Shown here: piece by piece, positions 7,575-15,460 of the stretch
How the letters are laid out: the number at the start of each line of letters is the position of its first letter
How positions within the stretch are numbered: position 1 is the first letter of the stretch
Assembly: GCA_964535025.1 (NCBI GenBank)
Contig: CAZHRW010000184.1
Coordinates: 1-51,737, forward strand
Length of the DNA stretch: 51,737 nt
Source: JAAYZK01 sp964535025
GTDB taxonomy: Bacteria > Planctomycetota > Phycisphaerae > SM23-33 > FEN-1343
Direction of reading: 5' to 3'
Notes under the pieces: model-generated
What the model was told of the DNA's origin: nothing
What the model saw: the letters and a program-made list of their open reading frames with translations, nothing else
Database searches by the model: none
Program-made: the position numbers and the translations under genes

Positions 7575-8842
7575 TGTGGCTCTATCCTTTCCATGCCGCC
7601 CATGTGGGGGCGCAGCACCTGGGGGACGGTGACCGACCCGTCGGCGTTCTGGTACAGCTCGAGGATGGGGATCAGGATCCGCGGCGAGGCGATGACGGTG
7701 TTGTTCAGCGTGTGGCAGAATCGGACCTTGCCGTCGGCGTCGCGGTACCGCAGGGACAGGCGGCGGGCCTGGAACTCGTAGAACCGGCTGGCCGAGTGCG
7801 TCTCGCCGTAGCTGCCGCGGCTGGGCATCCAGGTCTCGATGTCGAACTTCTGCACCTGCCCCTGGCCCAGGTCGCCCGTGCAGACGTTCACCACGCGGTA
7901 GGGCAGGTTCAAGGCCGCCAGGACGTCCTCGCTGTTGGCGAGGATCTCCCGGTGAAAGGCGATCGAGGCGTCGACGTCGTTGCGGCAGACGATAACCTGC
8001 TCGACCTTGTCGAACAGGTGGATGCGGTACAGCCCGTACGTGTCCTTGCCGGCGGCGCCGGCCTCGCGACGGAAGCACGTGCTCAACGCGCAGTACTTCT
8101 TGGGCAGCTCGGCCGCCTCGAGGATCTCGTCGCTGTGCAGGGCCGTCACCGGCACCTCGGCGGTGCCCACCAGCGACAGCTCGTCCCGCTCGGCCAGGTA
8201 GGCCTGGTCGCGCCCGACGGGAAAGTACCCCGTGCCGTACATGACCTCCTCGCGCACCAGGACCGGCACCGTCAGGGGCGTGTAGCCCTTGGCGACCATC
8301 ATGTCCAGCGCCAGCCGCAGCACCGCCTGGTGCAGCAGGGTGCCGGCGCCCTTGAGGACGTAATTCCGCGAGCCGGCCAGCTTGACCCCGCGGGGCACGT
8401 CGATGATGTCGAGCTTCTCGCCGAGCTGGAGGTGGTCCAGCGGCTCGAAGTCGAACGCGGGGACCTCGCCGACGCGGCGGAGCTCGACGTTCTCGGTGTC
8501 GTCGGCCCCGAGCGGCACGTCGGGCGCCGGCGGCTGGGGCACCAGCAGCAGCAGCTCCTGCAGGCGGGGTTCGAGCGCGTCGAGGACCTCCGAGGCGGCC
8601 TTGCCCTCGGCCTTCAGGTCGGTCATCTCGGCGATCCTGGCGTCCTTGGCGGCGCCGCGGAGCCTGGGGATGGCCTTGCCGGCGGCGTTCTGGGCGGTGC
8701 GGACGTCCTGGAGCTTCCGCCGGGCGTCGAGCACCTGCCGGTCGATCTCGAGGATCGCCGCGATGTCCACGGAGATCCGCTTGTCGGCGGCGGCCTTGAC
8801 GTACGCGTCGGGGTCGGCTCGCAAGTCCTTGATGTCGATCAT
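7571..8842 (-). CDS. serS: Seryl-tRNA synthetase
   Basis: 423 residues, normal length for this class II synthetase. The N-terminal 110 residues are the charged helical hairpin that grips the tRNA(Ser) long arm (MIDIKDLRADPD start). The catalytic core carries motif 2 in TCFRREAGAAGKDTYGLYRIHLFDKVEQV and motif 3 in the NNTVIASPRILIPILE region. The ATG at 8842 is chosen because AGAGGA lies about 8 bases upstream. It is the first gene of a two-gene operon with aroF. The 5' leader contains a terminator hairpin and an upstream ORF with three Ser codons plus a fourth just before, so serine starvation may also raise expression. Confidence 0.95.
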   Translation of the reverse strand: MIDIKDLRADPDAYVKAAADKRISVDIAAILEIDRQVLDARRKLQDVRTAQNAAGKAIPRLRGAAKDARIAEMTDLKAEGKAASEVLDALEPRLQELLLLVPQPPAPDVPLGADDTENVELRRVGEVPAFDFEPLDHLQLGEKLDIIDVPRGVKLAGSRNYVLKGAGTLLHQAVLRLALDMMVAKGYTPLTVPVLVREEVMYGTGYFPVGRDQAYLAERDELSLVGTAEVPVTALHSDEILEAAELPKKYCALSTCFRREAGAAGKDTYGLYRIHLFDKVEQVIVCRNDVDASIAFHREILANSEDVLAALNLPYRVVNVCTGDLGQGQVQKFDIETWMPSRGSYGETHSASRFYEFQARRLSLRYRDADGKVRFCHTLNNTVIASPRILIPILELYQNADGSVTVPQVLRPHMGGMERIEPQ

Positions 8843-8874
8843 CGTCGTGGTCCTCTGGGGTCCAACGGGCAATG

Positions 8875-8908
8875 AAAAAAGCCCCAAGGCCGTCCGCGGT
8901 CTTGAGGC
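8875..8908 (-). terminator. Rho-independent attenuator in the serS-aroF leader
   Basis: On the minus strand GCCTCAAG (8908-8901) pairs with CTTGGGGC (8888-8881), with an extra CCG/CGG inner stem, followed by six T (8880-8875). It lies between the leader ORF and serS, 32 bases before the serS ATG, so it must be conditional. A competing fold is available: GAGGC (8950-8946) with GCCTC (8908-8904), nested outside CGGGT (8943-8939) with ACCCG (8920-8916). The upstream halves cover the last leader codons and stop. Confidence 0.8.
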
Positions 8909-8936
8909 TCAGGTTCGGGTTGTCATCGCGAGGATG

Positions 8937-9053
8937 CTACCCGGCGCCTCCCGGCCGCGGCCGGCGCGAGCTGCTAAACCAATAAAACGATCGCGCAGCG
9001 GCACCGCGGGCCGGACGGGAAACGTCGAGATGCGCCAGGGCGGTCACCATCAT
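8937..9053 (-). CDS. Attenuator leader peptide with Ser-Phe-Tyr-Trp-Phe-Ser-Ser-Ser codons
   Basis: 38-codon ORF starting ATG ATG at 9053 and ending TAG at 8939-8937. Codons 22-29 read TCG TTT TAT TGG TTT AGC AGC TCG, that is Ser-Phe-Tyr-Trp-Phe-Ser-Ser-Ser. All three aromatic amino acids are adjacent and flanked by four Ser codons, in an otherwise Ala/Arg/Pro/Gly-rich peptide. The downstream genes are seryl-tRNA synthetase and DAHP synthase. A ribosome stalled at codons 22-29 would leave the bases around 8950-8939 free to form the antiterminator; one reaching the stop would cover them and allow the terminator. This follows the trp/his leader model. Which of the two ATGs is used is unclear. 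Confidence 0.78.
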   Translation of the reverse strand: MMVTALAHLDVSRPARGAAARSFYWFSSSRRPRPGGAG

Positions 9054-9061
9054 CTGTTCCA

Positions 9062-9090
9062 TTCTTATCGACTGATGGGGGATAGGTCAA
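9062..9090 (-). promoter_or_regulatory. Putative promoter of the serS-aroF leader
   Basis: On the minus strand TTGACC (9090-9085) and TAAGAA (9067-9062) are separated by 17 bases. The -35 is good and the -10 is weak. A start near 9056 would place the leader ATG within a few bases of the RNA 5' end, so the leader peptide may be translated from a leaderless or near-leaderless transcript. Confidence 0.45.
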
Positions 9091-9173
9091 TAGAGATTCT
9101 TCCGGCGCCTTTGGCGTGGCGTGTCCGCCGCGGGGGCCGTACAATGACGTCGGCAGTTAACGGGACGCGATCC

Positions 9174-10454
9174 ATGAACTTGAGCGTACGACAGTCCGGC
9201 GGCCTGCGCGGGACGATCGACATCCCGCCCAACAAGAGCCATTCCTTCCGCGCGCTGATCATGGCGGCCCTGGCCGAGGGGACCAGCCATATCCGGCGCC
9301 CGCTGGTCTCGGCCGACTGGATGCGGGGGACCGAGGCGATGGAGATGTTCGGCGCGTCGGTCATGCCCGAAAAGGGCGACGCCTGGATCATCGAGGGCAC
9401 CGGCGGCGACCTGCGGACCCCCGACGACATCATCGACTGCGGCAACAGCGGGATCATCTTCCGCTTCTTCACCGGCCTGGCCGGCGCCTGCCGCGGCTAC
9501 ACGGTCCTCACCGGCGACCACTCCATCCGCCACCTCCGGCCGATCGGCACGCTGCTGGAGGCGCTCGAACAGCTCGGGGCCTTCGCCCGCAGCACCAAGG
9601 GCGACGGGCACGGCCCGGTGGTCGTCCGCGGCCCGCTGCGGGGGGGCGTCGCGTCGCTCGACGGCGCCGACAGCCAGCCGGTCAGCGCCCTGCTGATCGC
9701 CGCCAGCCTCGCCGACGCGCCGACCGAATTGAACGTGACCGACCCCGGCGAGAAACCCTGGGTCGACGTGACGCTCGACTGGCTGCGGCGGTGCGGCGTG
9801 GATTTCTCCCACGAGGACTACACCCGCTACCGCGTCCGCGGCCACCAGCGGTGGGGGGGCTTCCAGGCGACCATCCCACGCGACTGGTCGGCGGCGATGT
9901 ACCCGATCGTCGCCGCGCTGATCACCCCCGGCAGCGAGGTCCACCTGCCCGGGATGGACTTCAACGACGCCCAGGGCGACCGCCTCGTCGTCAACGTCCT
10001 GCGGGAGATGGGCGCCGAGATCGAGATCACCGACGACGGCGTCACGGCCCGCTCGTCGCAGCTGACCGGCCGCGTCATCGACTGCAACGACTTCATCGAC
10101 CAGTTCATGCTCCTGGCGGTCGTCGGCTGCTACGCCGCCGGCGAAACCGTCCTGACCCACGCCGAGATCTGCCGTCACAAGGAGTGCGACCGCATCAGCG
10201 CCATGGAGACGGCCCTCGCCGCCATGGGCGCCGACGTCCAGCAGCGGCCGGACGGCCTGGTCGTCCGCCGCAGCGACCTCACCGGCGCCGTGCTCGACAG
10301 CCACGACGACCATCGCATGGTCATGACACTGGCCACCGCCGCGCTCGGCGCCGCCGGCGAAACCGTCATCCGCAACGTCGACTGCGTCAAGAAGACCTTC
10401 CCCCATTTCGTCCAGGAGATGGAACGCCTTGGGGCCCTGATGATTACGAACTGA
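9174..10454 (+). CDS. aroA: 3-phosphoshikimate 1-carboxyvinyltransferase (EPSP synthase)
   Basis: 426 residues, the normal size. Sixth step of the shikimate pathway, joining shikimate 3-phosphate and PEP. Visible signatures include PPNKSHSFRALIMAAL near the N-terminus (the PEP/substrate lysine region), DCGNSGIIFRFFTGL near 90, QPVSALLIAASLA near 168, and the C-terminal KECDRISAMETALAAMGA and DHRMVMTLATAALGA. ATG 9174 gives a start at the first domain; an in-frame ATG at 9144 overlaps a -10-like TACAAT (9140-9145) and is less likely. It is divergent from serS-aroF, so two shikimate-pathway entry points share one 331-base intergenic region. Its 3' end overlaps kdsB by 11 bases. Confidence 0.95.
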   Translation: MNLSVRQSGGLRGTIDIPPNKSHSFRALIMAALAEGTSHIRRPLVSADWMRGTEAMEMFGASVMPEKGDAWIIEGTGGDLRTPDDIIDCGNSGIIFRFFTGLAGACRGYTVLTGDHSIRHLRPIGTLLEALEQLGAFARSTKGDGHGPVVVRGPLRGGVASLDGADSQPVSALLIAASLADAPTELNVTDPGEKPWVDVTLDWLRRCGVDFSHEDYTRYRVRGHQRWGGFQATIPRDWSAAMYPIVAALITPGSEVHLPGMDFNDAQGDRLVVNVLREMGAEIEITDDGVTARSSQLTGRVIDCNDFIDQFMLLAVVGCYAAGETVLTHAEICRHKECDRISAMETALAAMGADVQQRPDGLVVRRSDLTGAVLDSHDDHRMVMTLATAALGAAGETVIRNVDCVKKTFPHFVQEMERLGALMITN

Positions 10455-11208
10455 TCCGCTGCCGCCTGACGAACGCCTCGTAGTCGGCGGGTGTGTCGAT
10501 GCCGGCGCCGTCGTAGTCGACGGTGGCGACGGCGATGGCCCAGCCGTGCTGGAGGGCGCGGAGCTGCTCGAGGTTCTCGGCCCGCTCGGCGGCGGTCCGC
10601 TCCAGGGCGGCGTAGCGCCGCAGGAACCCCGCGCGGTAGGCATAGAGGCCCAGGTGCTGGAGATACGCCACCGGCTCGGCGCCGTCGCGGTCGTAGGGGA
10701 TGACCGACCGGGAGAAGTACAGCGCCCGCCCGCGCCGATCGACGACCACCTTGACGCGGTTGGGATCGGCCGCCCGCTCGGCGTCGATCCGCGTCGCCAG
10801 CGTCGCCATGGGCGTGCCGGCCCGGCCCAGCAGGTCGACCAGCGCGTCGATGCACGCCGGGGGGATCTCCGGCTCGTCGCCCTGGACGTTGACGACGACG
10901 TCGTCCTCGGCCAGTCCCATCATCGCCGCGGCCTCGGCGAGGCGGTCGGTGCCGGTGGGGTGGTCGCCGCGGGTCAGGATGCACTCGGCGCCGAAGCTCG
11001 CGCAGGCGTCGACGATCCGCGGATCATCGGTGGCCACGACCACGCGGTCGAGCCGCTCGGCGCGGCGGGCCTGTTCGACGGTATGCTGGATGAGGAACTT
11101 GCCCGTCTCGCGCAGCAGCGGTTTGCCGGGCAGGCGGGTGCTGCCCAGGCGGGCGGGGATGATCGCGACGGTGGTCGCGGCCGCGTTGTCGCCGTCGGTC
11201 CGTCGCAT
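10444..11208 (-). CDS. kdsB: 3-deoxy-manno-octulosonate cytidylyltransferase (CMP-KDO synthetase)
   Basis: 254 residues. Activates KDO with CTP for lipopolysaccharide core synthesis in the cytoplasm. The N-terminal nucleotidyltransferase loop IIPARLGSTRLPGKPLL (residues about 15-31), then VVVATDD, VVNVQGDEPEIP near 105-117 and the SRSVIPY region match the family. The gene lies 9 bases after argD on the same strand, so the two are probably one operon despite unrelated roles. Its presence argues for an outer membrane with KDO-containing glycolipid. Convergent with aroA. Confidence 0.93.
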   Translation of the reverse strand: MRRTDGDNAAATTVAIIPARLGSTRLPGKPLLRETGKFLIQHTVEQARRAERLDRVVVATDDPRIVDACASFGAECILTRGDHPTGTDRLAEAAAMMGLAEDDVVVNVQGDEPEIPPACIDALVDLLGRAGTPMATLATRIDAERAADPNRVKVVVDRRGRALYFSRSVIPYDRDGAEPVAYLQHLGLYAYRAGFLRRYAALERTAAERAENLEQLRALQHGWAIAVATVDYDGAGIDTPADYEAFVRRQRISS

Positions 11209-11217
11209 GGCGGTCCC

Positions 11218-12396
11218 TCAGCCCCGCAGCGCGTCGATCACCACCGCCAGGCCCCGATCCAGCTCGTCGTCGGTGATCACCATCGGCGGGGCGAGCCGCA
11301 CGACGTTGCCCTGGGCGACGTTGATCATCACCCCGGCGTCGAGGCACGCGGCGAAGACGGCCTTGGCCTCGTCGGCCGTGGCGTCCAGCTCGATGCCGAG
11401 CATCAGGCCCTTGCCGCGGATCTCCTTGACCCGGCCGACGGCCGCGGCGCGAAGGGTCTGGACGATGTGATCGCCCTTGCGCTTGGCCTCGGCGACGAGG
11501 TTCTCCTCCTCGATCGCCTCGAACACCGCCGCCCCGGCGGCCGCGCAGACGGGGTTGCCGCCCAGCGTGCATCCGTGCGTGCCGGGGGTGAAGACGTCGC
11601 CGTAGGCCTCGCGGCCGACGCACGCGGCGACGGGCACGCCGCCGCCGATGGTCTTGGCGAGGGTCATCACGTCCGGGACGATCCCGTAGTGCTGGTGGGC
11701 GAACCACGCCCCGGTCCGCGCCGGCGCGGTCCAGACCTCGTCGCAGATCAGCACCAGCGCGCGCCGGTCGCACAGGGCCCGCAGGCCCTGCATGAACTCG
11801 GCGGTCGGCACGTTCACCCCGCCCTCGCCCTGGATCGGCTCGACGATGATGCCGGCGGTCTGGTCGTCGATCGCGGCTTCAACGGCGGCCAGGTCGCCGA
11901 AGGGCACGCAGGTGTTGCCCGGCAGCATCGGCTCGAAGCTTTCCTGGTAGGCGCGGGTCGCCGTCACCGACAGACTGCCGAGGGTCCGCCCGTGGAAGCA
12001 CTTCTCGAAGCTGATGATCTTGTAACGGCCCTTGCCGCTGGCGCGCCGGGCGAGCTTGATCGCGGCCTCGTTCGCCTCGGCGCCGCTGTGGCAGTAGAAG
12101 ATCTTGCCCGGGAAGCTGTGGCGGATGATCGCCTCGGCCAGGCGGACCTGGGATTCCCAGGTGTAGAGGTTGCCCACCGCCATCATCTCGCCGGCGGCCT
12201 TTTGAATGGCGGCGACGACCTTCGGGTGGCAGTGGCCCAGCCCGCCGGCGCCGAAGCCGGCGAACAGGTCGAGGTACGCCTTGCCCGTGGCATCCCACAC
12301 CGTCGCCCCGGCCGCCTTGGCCGTCACGAGGGGGATCCGCCCGTAGTTGGCCATCAGGTACGTGTTTGTCGCCTTCAGAATACTGTCGTTGGTCAT
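11218..12396 (-). CDS. argD: Acetylornithine aminotransferase-like class III aminotransferase
   Basis: 392 residues. PLP enzyme of the class III family; the ArgD assignment rests on overall similarity (YLDLFAGFGAGGLGHCHP, FYCHSGAEANEAAIKLARR, ISFEKCFHGRTLGSLS, PDVMTLAKTIGGGVP with the PLP lysine). The usual DEVQTG-GRTG stretch reads DEVWTAPARTG here, an unusual variant next to the PLP aspartate. Two adjacent ATGs exist; 12396 has GGAG six bases upstream and is preferred over 12399. It could also act on a related omega-amino substrate (ornithine, succinyl-ornithine or a lysine-pathway amine). It is followed at 9 bases by kdsB. Confidence 0.82.
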   Translation of the reverse strand: MTNDSILKATNTYLMANYGRIPLVTAKAAGATVWDATGKAYLDLFAGFGAGGLGHCHPKVVAAIQKAAGEMMAVGNLYTWESQVRLAEAIIRHSFPGKIFYCHSGAEANEAAIKLARRASGKGRYKIISFEKCFHGRTLGSLSVTATRAYQESFEPMLPGNTCVPFGDLAAVEAAIDDQTAGIIVEPIQGEGGVNVPTAEFMQGLRALCDRRALVLICDEVWTAPARTGAWFAHQHYGIVPDVMTLAKTIGGGVPVAACVGREAYGDVFTPGTHGCTLGGNPVCAAAGAAVFEAIEEENLVAEAKRKGDHIVQTLRAAAVGRVKEIRGKGLMLGIELDATADEAKAVFAACLDAGVMINVAQGNVVRLAPPMVITDDELDRGLAVVIDALRG

Positions 12397-12445
12397 CATC
12401 TTCTCCAAAGAGGCCGCCGGCGTCCCGCCGCTGCGCTGCAGTGGG

Positions 12446-12474
12446 GTTGTAAGAGGGTTTATCGGGTTCGTCAA
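12446..12474 (-). promoter_or_regulatory. Sigma-70-type promoter of argD-kdsB
   Basis: On the minus strand TTGACG (12474-12469) and TACAAC (12451-12446) with a 17-base spacer; a start near 12439 gives a leader of about 43 bases. A weaker opposing -10-like TAGAAT lies at 12481-12486 for the plus-strand gene at 12537, so the two promoters are back to back. Confidence 0.65.
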
Positions 12475-12536
12475 GTGGATTAGAATGATTGGGCGCGTTG
12501 ATCGCAGGGGCACGGCTGCCCGCGGGGAGACCGTCT

Positions 12537-13829
12537 ATGCACCGCACAGTGATGATGATCATGGCCCTGGGCGTTCTGGCTGTCCCGCTCGCCGGGACGG
12601 CCGCCGCCCAGAGGATGCGCGTTCGGATCTCGCCGCGCGAGGACGGCGGAGAGACGATCGGCCTGGATGAGCCGGATGCGCCGACGGCCCGGCCGCGACC
12701 GCCGGACGCCGACGCCCAGCAGACCGTCGCCCGGGCCGCGGCGATGGTGACCGCCGAGATCACCGCCCGCGGCCGCCTGTCGCCCGAGGTCGCCCGGCGG
12801 GCCATGGCACTGCTCAACGGTCCGGGCCTTGCCCCCCAGCGGCTGAACGGCCCGTCGCAGGTGCTGTTCTACCGCACCGTCGCCTATGCCGCGGCCCTCG
12901 CCGACGATGCGACACTCGCCTCGCGGGCGGCCGAGCAGTGGGTGCGGCTGGCCCCGGCCGACGCGGCGGCACTGCGCGCGGCGGCGATGGCGGCGATGCT
13001 CAATCGCGACCGTCGCGACGCCGTCGAGGCGATCGGACGGCTGGCGTCGCCGCCCCATGCCTCCTGGGCGGCGTGGGCGCGATACATGTCGCCCCTGGTG
13101 GCGCTGGCGGGCGAGCGGCCGCAACTGACGCTGACGACCCTGGACGGCCAAGCGCTGCGGACGGCCGACCTCCGCGGCACCGTGGTCGTCCTGTATGTCT
13201 GGACGGCCGCGTCCGGCGGCGAGGACGCCGTCGAGGCGGCCCTGGCCGCCCAGCGACGCCTGGCCGCCCCCTACGAGGACGATCGCGTGACGGTGGTGGG
13301 GATCAACCTCGACGGGAAGGCCGATCGCGACACCCGGCGCGTCGTGGCGGCCCTGCGCGAGCGGGCGGGGGATGTGCCCCAGGTCGTCCGCGGCAGCCCG
13401 TCGGACGACGCACTCATGCGGGCGGCCGACGAGCTCGGCATCACCGCGGTGCCCACCGGCGTGGTGCTGGCGACCGACGGGTCGGTGCTCTTCGCCGGCG
13501 ACCCCCGCACGTGGGAGATCCACACCGCCATCGACTGCGCCCTGGCGAACGATCCCCGCACCGTCGGGCCGCAAACGCCCCACGCGACCGAAACCGCCGA
13601 AACGCCCGAAACTCCCGCGGCGGCCCCGGCCGAGCCGAGCGAGGCGACCGAGCGGGAGGCGCGGGCGTTGCGGGATGAGGGGATCAAGCTGATCCGCCTG
13701 GGCCTGAACACCGGCAGCGCCGCCCACCGGCGCCAGGGGCGCGACCTGCTCGAACAGGTCATCCGCGAGTATCCCGACACCCGCGCCGCCGAGCAGGCCC
13801 GCCACGACCTGATCGTCTGGCAGCGCTGA
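12537..13829 (+). CDS. Exported protein with a thioredoxin-like fold lacking the redox cysteines
   Basis: 430 residues. A signal peptide is clear (MHRTVMMIMALGVLAVPLAGTAAAQ). An Ala-rich helical region at about 60-190 resembles TPR-like repeats. A TlpA/redoxin-like domain at about 195-340 includes LTTLDGQALRTADLRGTVVVLYVW and the cis-Pro region GITAVPTGVVLATDG. Where redoxins carry WCxxC this protein has TAASGGE, so it cannot do thiol exchange. A Pro/Glu/Thr linker and a final TPR-like helix pair (GRDLLEQVIREYPDTRAAEQA) follow. ATG 12537 is chosen because GGGGAGA lies six bases upstream and the signal peptide starts there. The role is probably structural or adaptor in the periplasm. It is followed by glyS with its own promoter. 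Confidence 0.7.
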   Translation: MHRTVMMIMALGVLAVPLAGTAAAQRMRVRISPREDGGETIGLDEPDAPTARPRPPDADAQQTVARAAAMVTAEITARGRLSPEVARRAMALLNGPGLAPQRLNGPSQVLFYRTVAYAAALADDATLASRAAEQWVRLAPADAAALRAAAMAAMLNRDRRDAVEAIGRLASPPHASWAAWARYMSPLVALAGERPQLTLTTLDGQALRTADLRGTVVVLYVWTAASGGEDAVEAALAAQRRLAAPYEDDRVTVVGINLDGKADRDTRRVVAALRERAGDVPQVVRGSPSDDALMRAADELGITAVPTGVVLATDGSVLFAGDPRTWEIHTAIDCALANDPRTVGPQTPHATETAETPETPAAAPAEPSEATEREARALRDEGIKLIRLGLNTGSAAHRRQGRDLLEQVIREYPDTRAAEQARHDLIVWQR

Positions 13830-13834
13830 GGCGC

Positions 13835-13863
13835 TTGTCCGCCGGCCGGGGGGCCGATACACT
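13835..13863 (+). promoter_or_regulatory. Sigma-70-type promoter of glyS
   Basis: TTGTCC at 13835-13840 and TACACT at 13858-13863, spacer 17. A start near 13870 gives a leader of about 59 bases with a GC-rich hairpin (GCGCCGTCCGCCCGGGCGGCGC, shown in two parts around 13880-13901) and AAGGA before the glyS ATG. Confidence 0.6.
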
Positions 13864-13928
13864 GGCCGCGACGTGCGAGGCGCCGTCCGCCCGGGCGGCG
13901 CGACTTTCGTTCAACAGCAAGGATTTCC

Positions 13929-15443
13929 ATGGCAAACGAATCGAACGACTTGATGGAGAAAATCGTCTCGCTGTGCAAGCGGCGAGGGTTCATCTTCCAA
14001 TCGTCGGAGATCTACGGCGGCCTGAACGGCTGCTGGGACTACGGCCCCCTCGGCGTGGAGCTCAAGCGGAACGTCAAGAACGCCTGGTGGGACACCATCG
14101 TCCGCCGGCGTGACGACATGGTGGGGCTGGACAGCTCGATCCTCATGAACCCACGGATCTGGCAGGCCTCCGGGCACGTGAGCAACTTCAACGACCCGAT
14201 GGCCGACTGCAAGAGCTGCAAGAGCCGCTTCCGCGCCGACCAGGTCTTCTGCGCCAGGGCCCGCGACGGCGACAACGTCCTGCTGACCGCGGCCGTCGAG
14301 GCCGACCAGCCGGACGATGTGCCCGAGCTGGCCGCCGCCAAGGCCAACAGCAAGACCCGCCGCCGCCTCGCCCAGCACGCCGACCGGATCGACTGGGAGA
14401 TCTTCCGCGCCGACCAGGCCGCCGAAGGCCAGGTGGCGATCTGTCCCAAGTGCGGCGGCGCGCTGACCGAGGCGCGGAAGTTCAACATGATGTTCAAGAC
14501 CTACGTCGGGGCCATGGAAGACAGCTCGTCGCTGGCCTACCTGCGGCCGGAGACGGCCCAGGGGATCTTCGCGAACTTCCGCAACGTCGTCGACACCAGC
14601 CGCGTCAAGCTGCCCTTTGGCATCGCCCAGATCGGCAAGGCGTTCCGCAACGAGATCAACCCGCGGAACTTCACCTTCCGCTCGCGGGAGTTCGAGCAGA
14701 TGGAGATCGAGTTCTTCTGCCGGCCCGACGAGGCGGACCGGTGGTACGAATACTGGCGGGACGCCCGCTACCAGTGGTACGTCGACCTGGGCCTGACCAG
14801 CGAAAAGCTGCGGCTCCGCGAGCACGATCCGTCCGAGCTGGCCCACTACGCCAAGGCCTGCGCCGACATCGAGTACGCCTTCCCCTTCGGCATCGCCGAA
14901 CTGGAGGGCTGCGCCAACCGGACCGACTTCGACCTGCGCAGCCACAGCGAGGCGTCCGGCAAGGACCTCAGCTACTACGACGACGAGACGAAGGAGCGGT
15001 TCATCCCCTACGTCATCGAGCCGTCCGCCGGGGCCGACCGCGCGACGCTGGCGTTCCTGTGCGAGGCCTACACCGAGGACGAGGCGCCCGACGAGAACGG
15101 CGAGATGCAGAAACGGGTGGTGATGAAATTCCACCCGCGGCTGGCGCCGATCAAGGCGGCGGTCTTCCCGCTGGTCCGCAAGGAAGGCATGCCCGAGCGG
15201 GCGCGGGAGATCCACGACGCCCTCAAGCGGGCGCAGCTGGCGGTGTTCTACGACGAGAAGGGCGCCGTCGGGCGGCGGTACCGCCGCCAGGACGAAGTGG
15301 GCACGCCGTACTGCGTTACCGTCGACGGTCAGACCCTCGTCGACGGGACCGTCACGATTCGCGACCGCGACAGCCTCGACCAGGTCCGCGTGCCGTCGGG
15401 GGAGGTGGTCGCCACGATCACCGAACGCCTGGCCGACGGGTAA
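13929..15443 (+). CDS. glyS: Glycyl-tRNA synthetase (single-chain, class II)
   Basis: 504 residues. Charges tRNA(Gly). Typical features are EIYGGLNGCWDYGPLGVELK near residue 28, an inserted zinc-binding region with CKSCKSRF and CPKCGGALTE (about 95-182), FRNEINPRNFTFRSREFEQMEIEFF (motif 2, near 240-265), and the C-terminal anticodon-binding domain beginning around PRLAPIKAAVFPL. This is the alpha2 (archaeal/eukaryotic-like) type, not the alpha2beta2 GlyQ/GlyS type. AAGGA precedes the ATG by about 6 bases. A lipoprotein esterase follows at 17 bases, possibly co-transcribed. Confidence 0.94.
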   Translation: MANESNDLMEKIVSLCKRRGFIFQSSEIYGGLNGCWDYGPLGVELKRNVKNAWWDTIVRRRDDMVGLDSSILMNPRIWQASGHVSNFNDPMADCKSCKSRFRADQVFCARARDGDNVLLTAAVEADQPDDVPELAAAKANSKTRRRLAQHADRIDWEIFRADQAAEGQVAICPKCGGALTEARKFNMMFKTYVGAMEDSSSLAYLRPETAQGIFANFRNVVDTSRVKLPFGIAQIGKAFRNEINPRNFTFRSREFEQMEIEFFCRPDEADRWYEYWRDARYQWYVDLGLTSEKLRLREHDPSELAHYAKACADIEYAFPFGIAELEGCANRTDFDLRSHSEASGKDLSYYDDETKERFIPYVIEPSAGADRATLAFLCEAYTEDEAPDENGEMQKRVVMKFHPRLAPIKAAVFPLVRKEGMPERAREIHDALKRAQLAVFYDEKGAVGRRYRRQDEVGTPYCVTVDGQTLVDGTVTIRDRDSLDQVRVPSGEVVATITERLADG

Positions 15444-15460
15444 GAAAGGATGGGTACGCC

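Noticed and set aside
13873..13950. Possible Gly-containing leader ORF (GTG 13873) before glyS
   Set aside because: It runs into glyS, has no control-codon cluster beyond chance for high-GC DNA, and no terminator hairpin lies between it and glyS.
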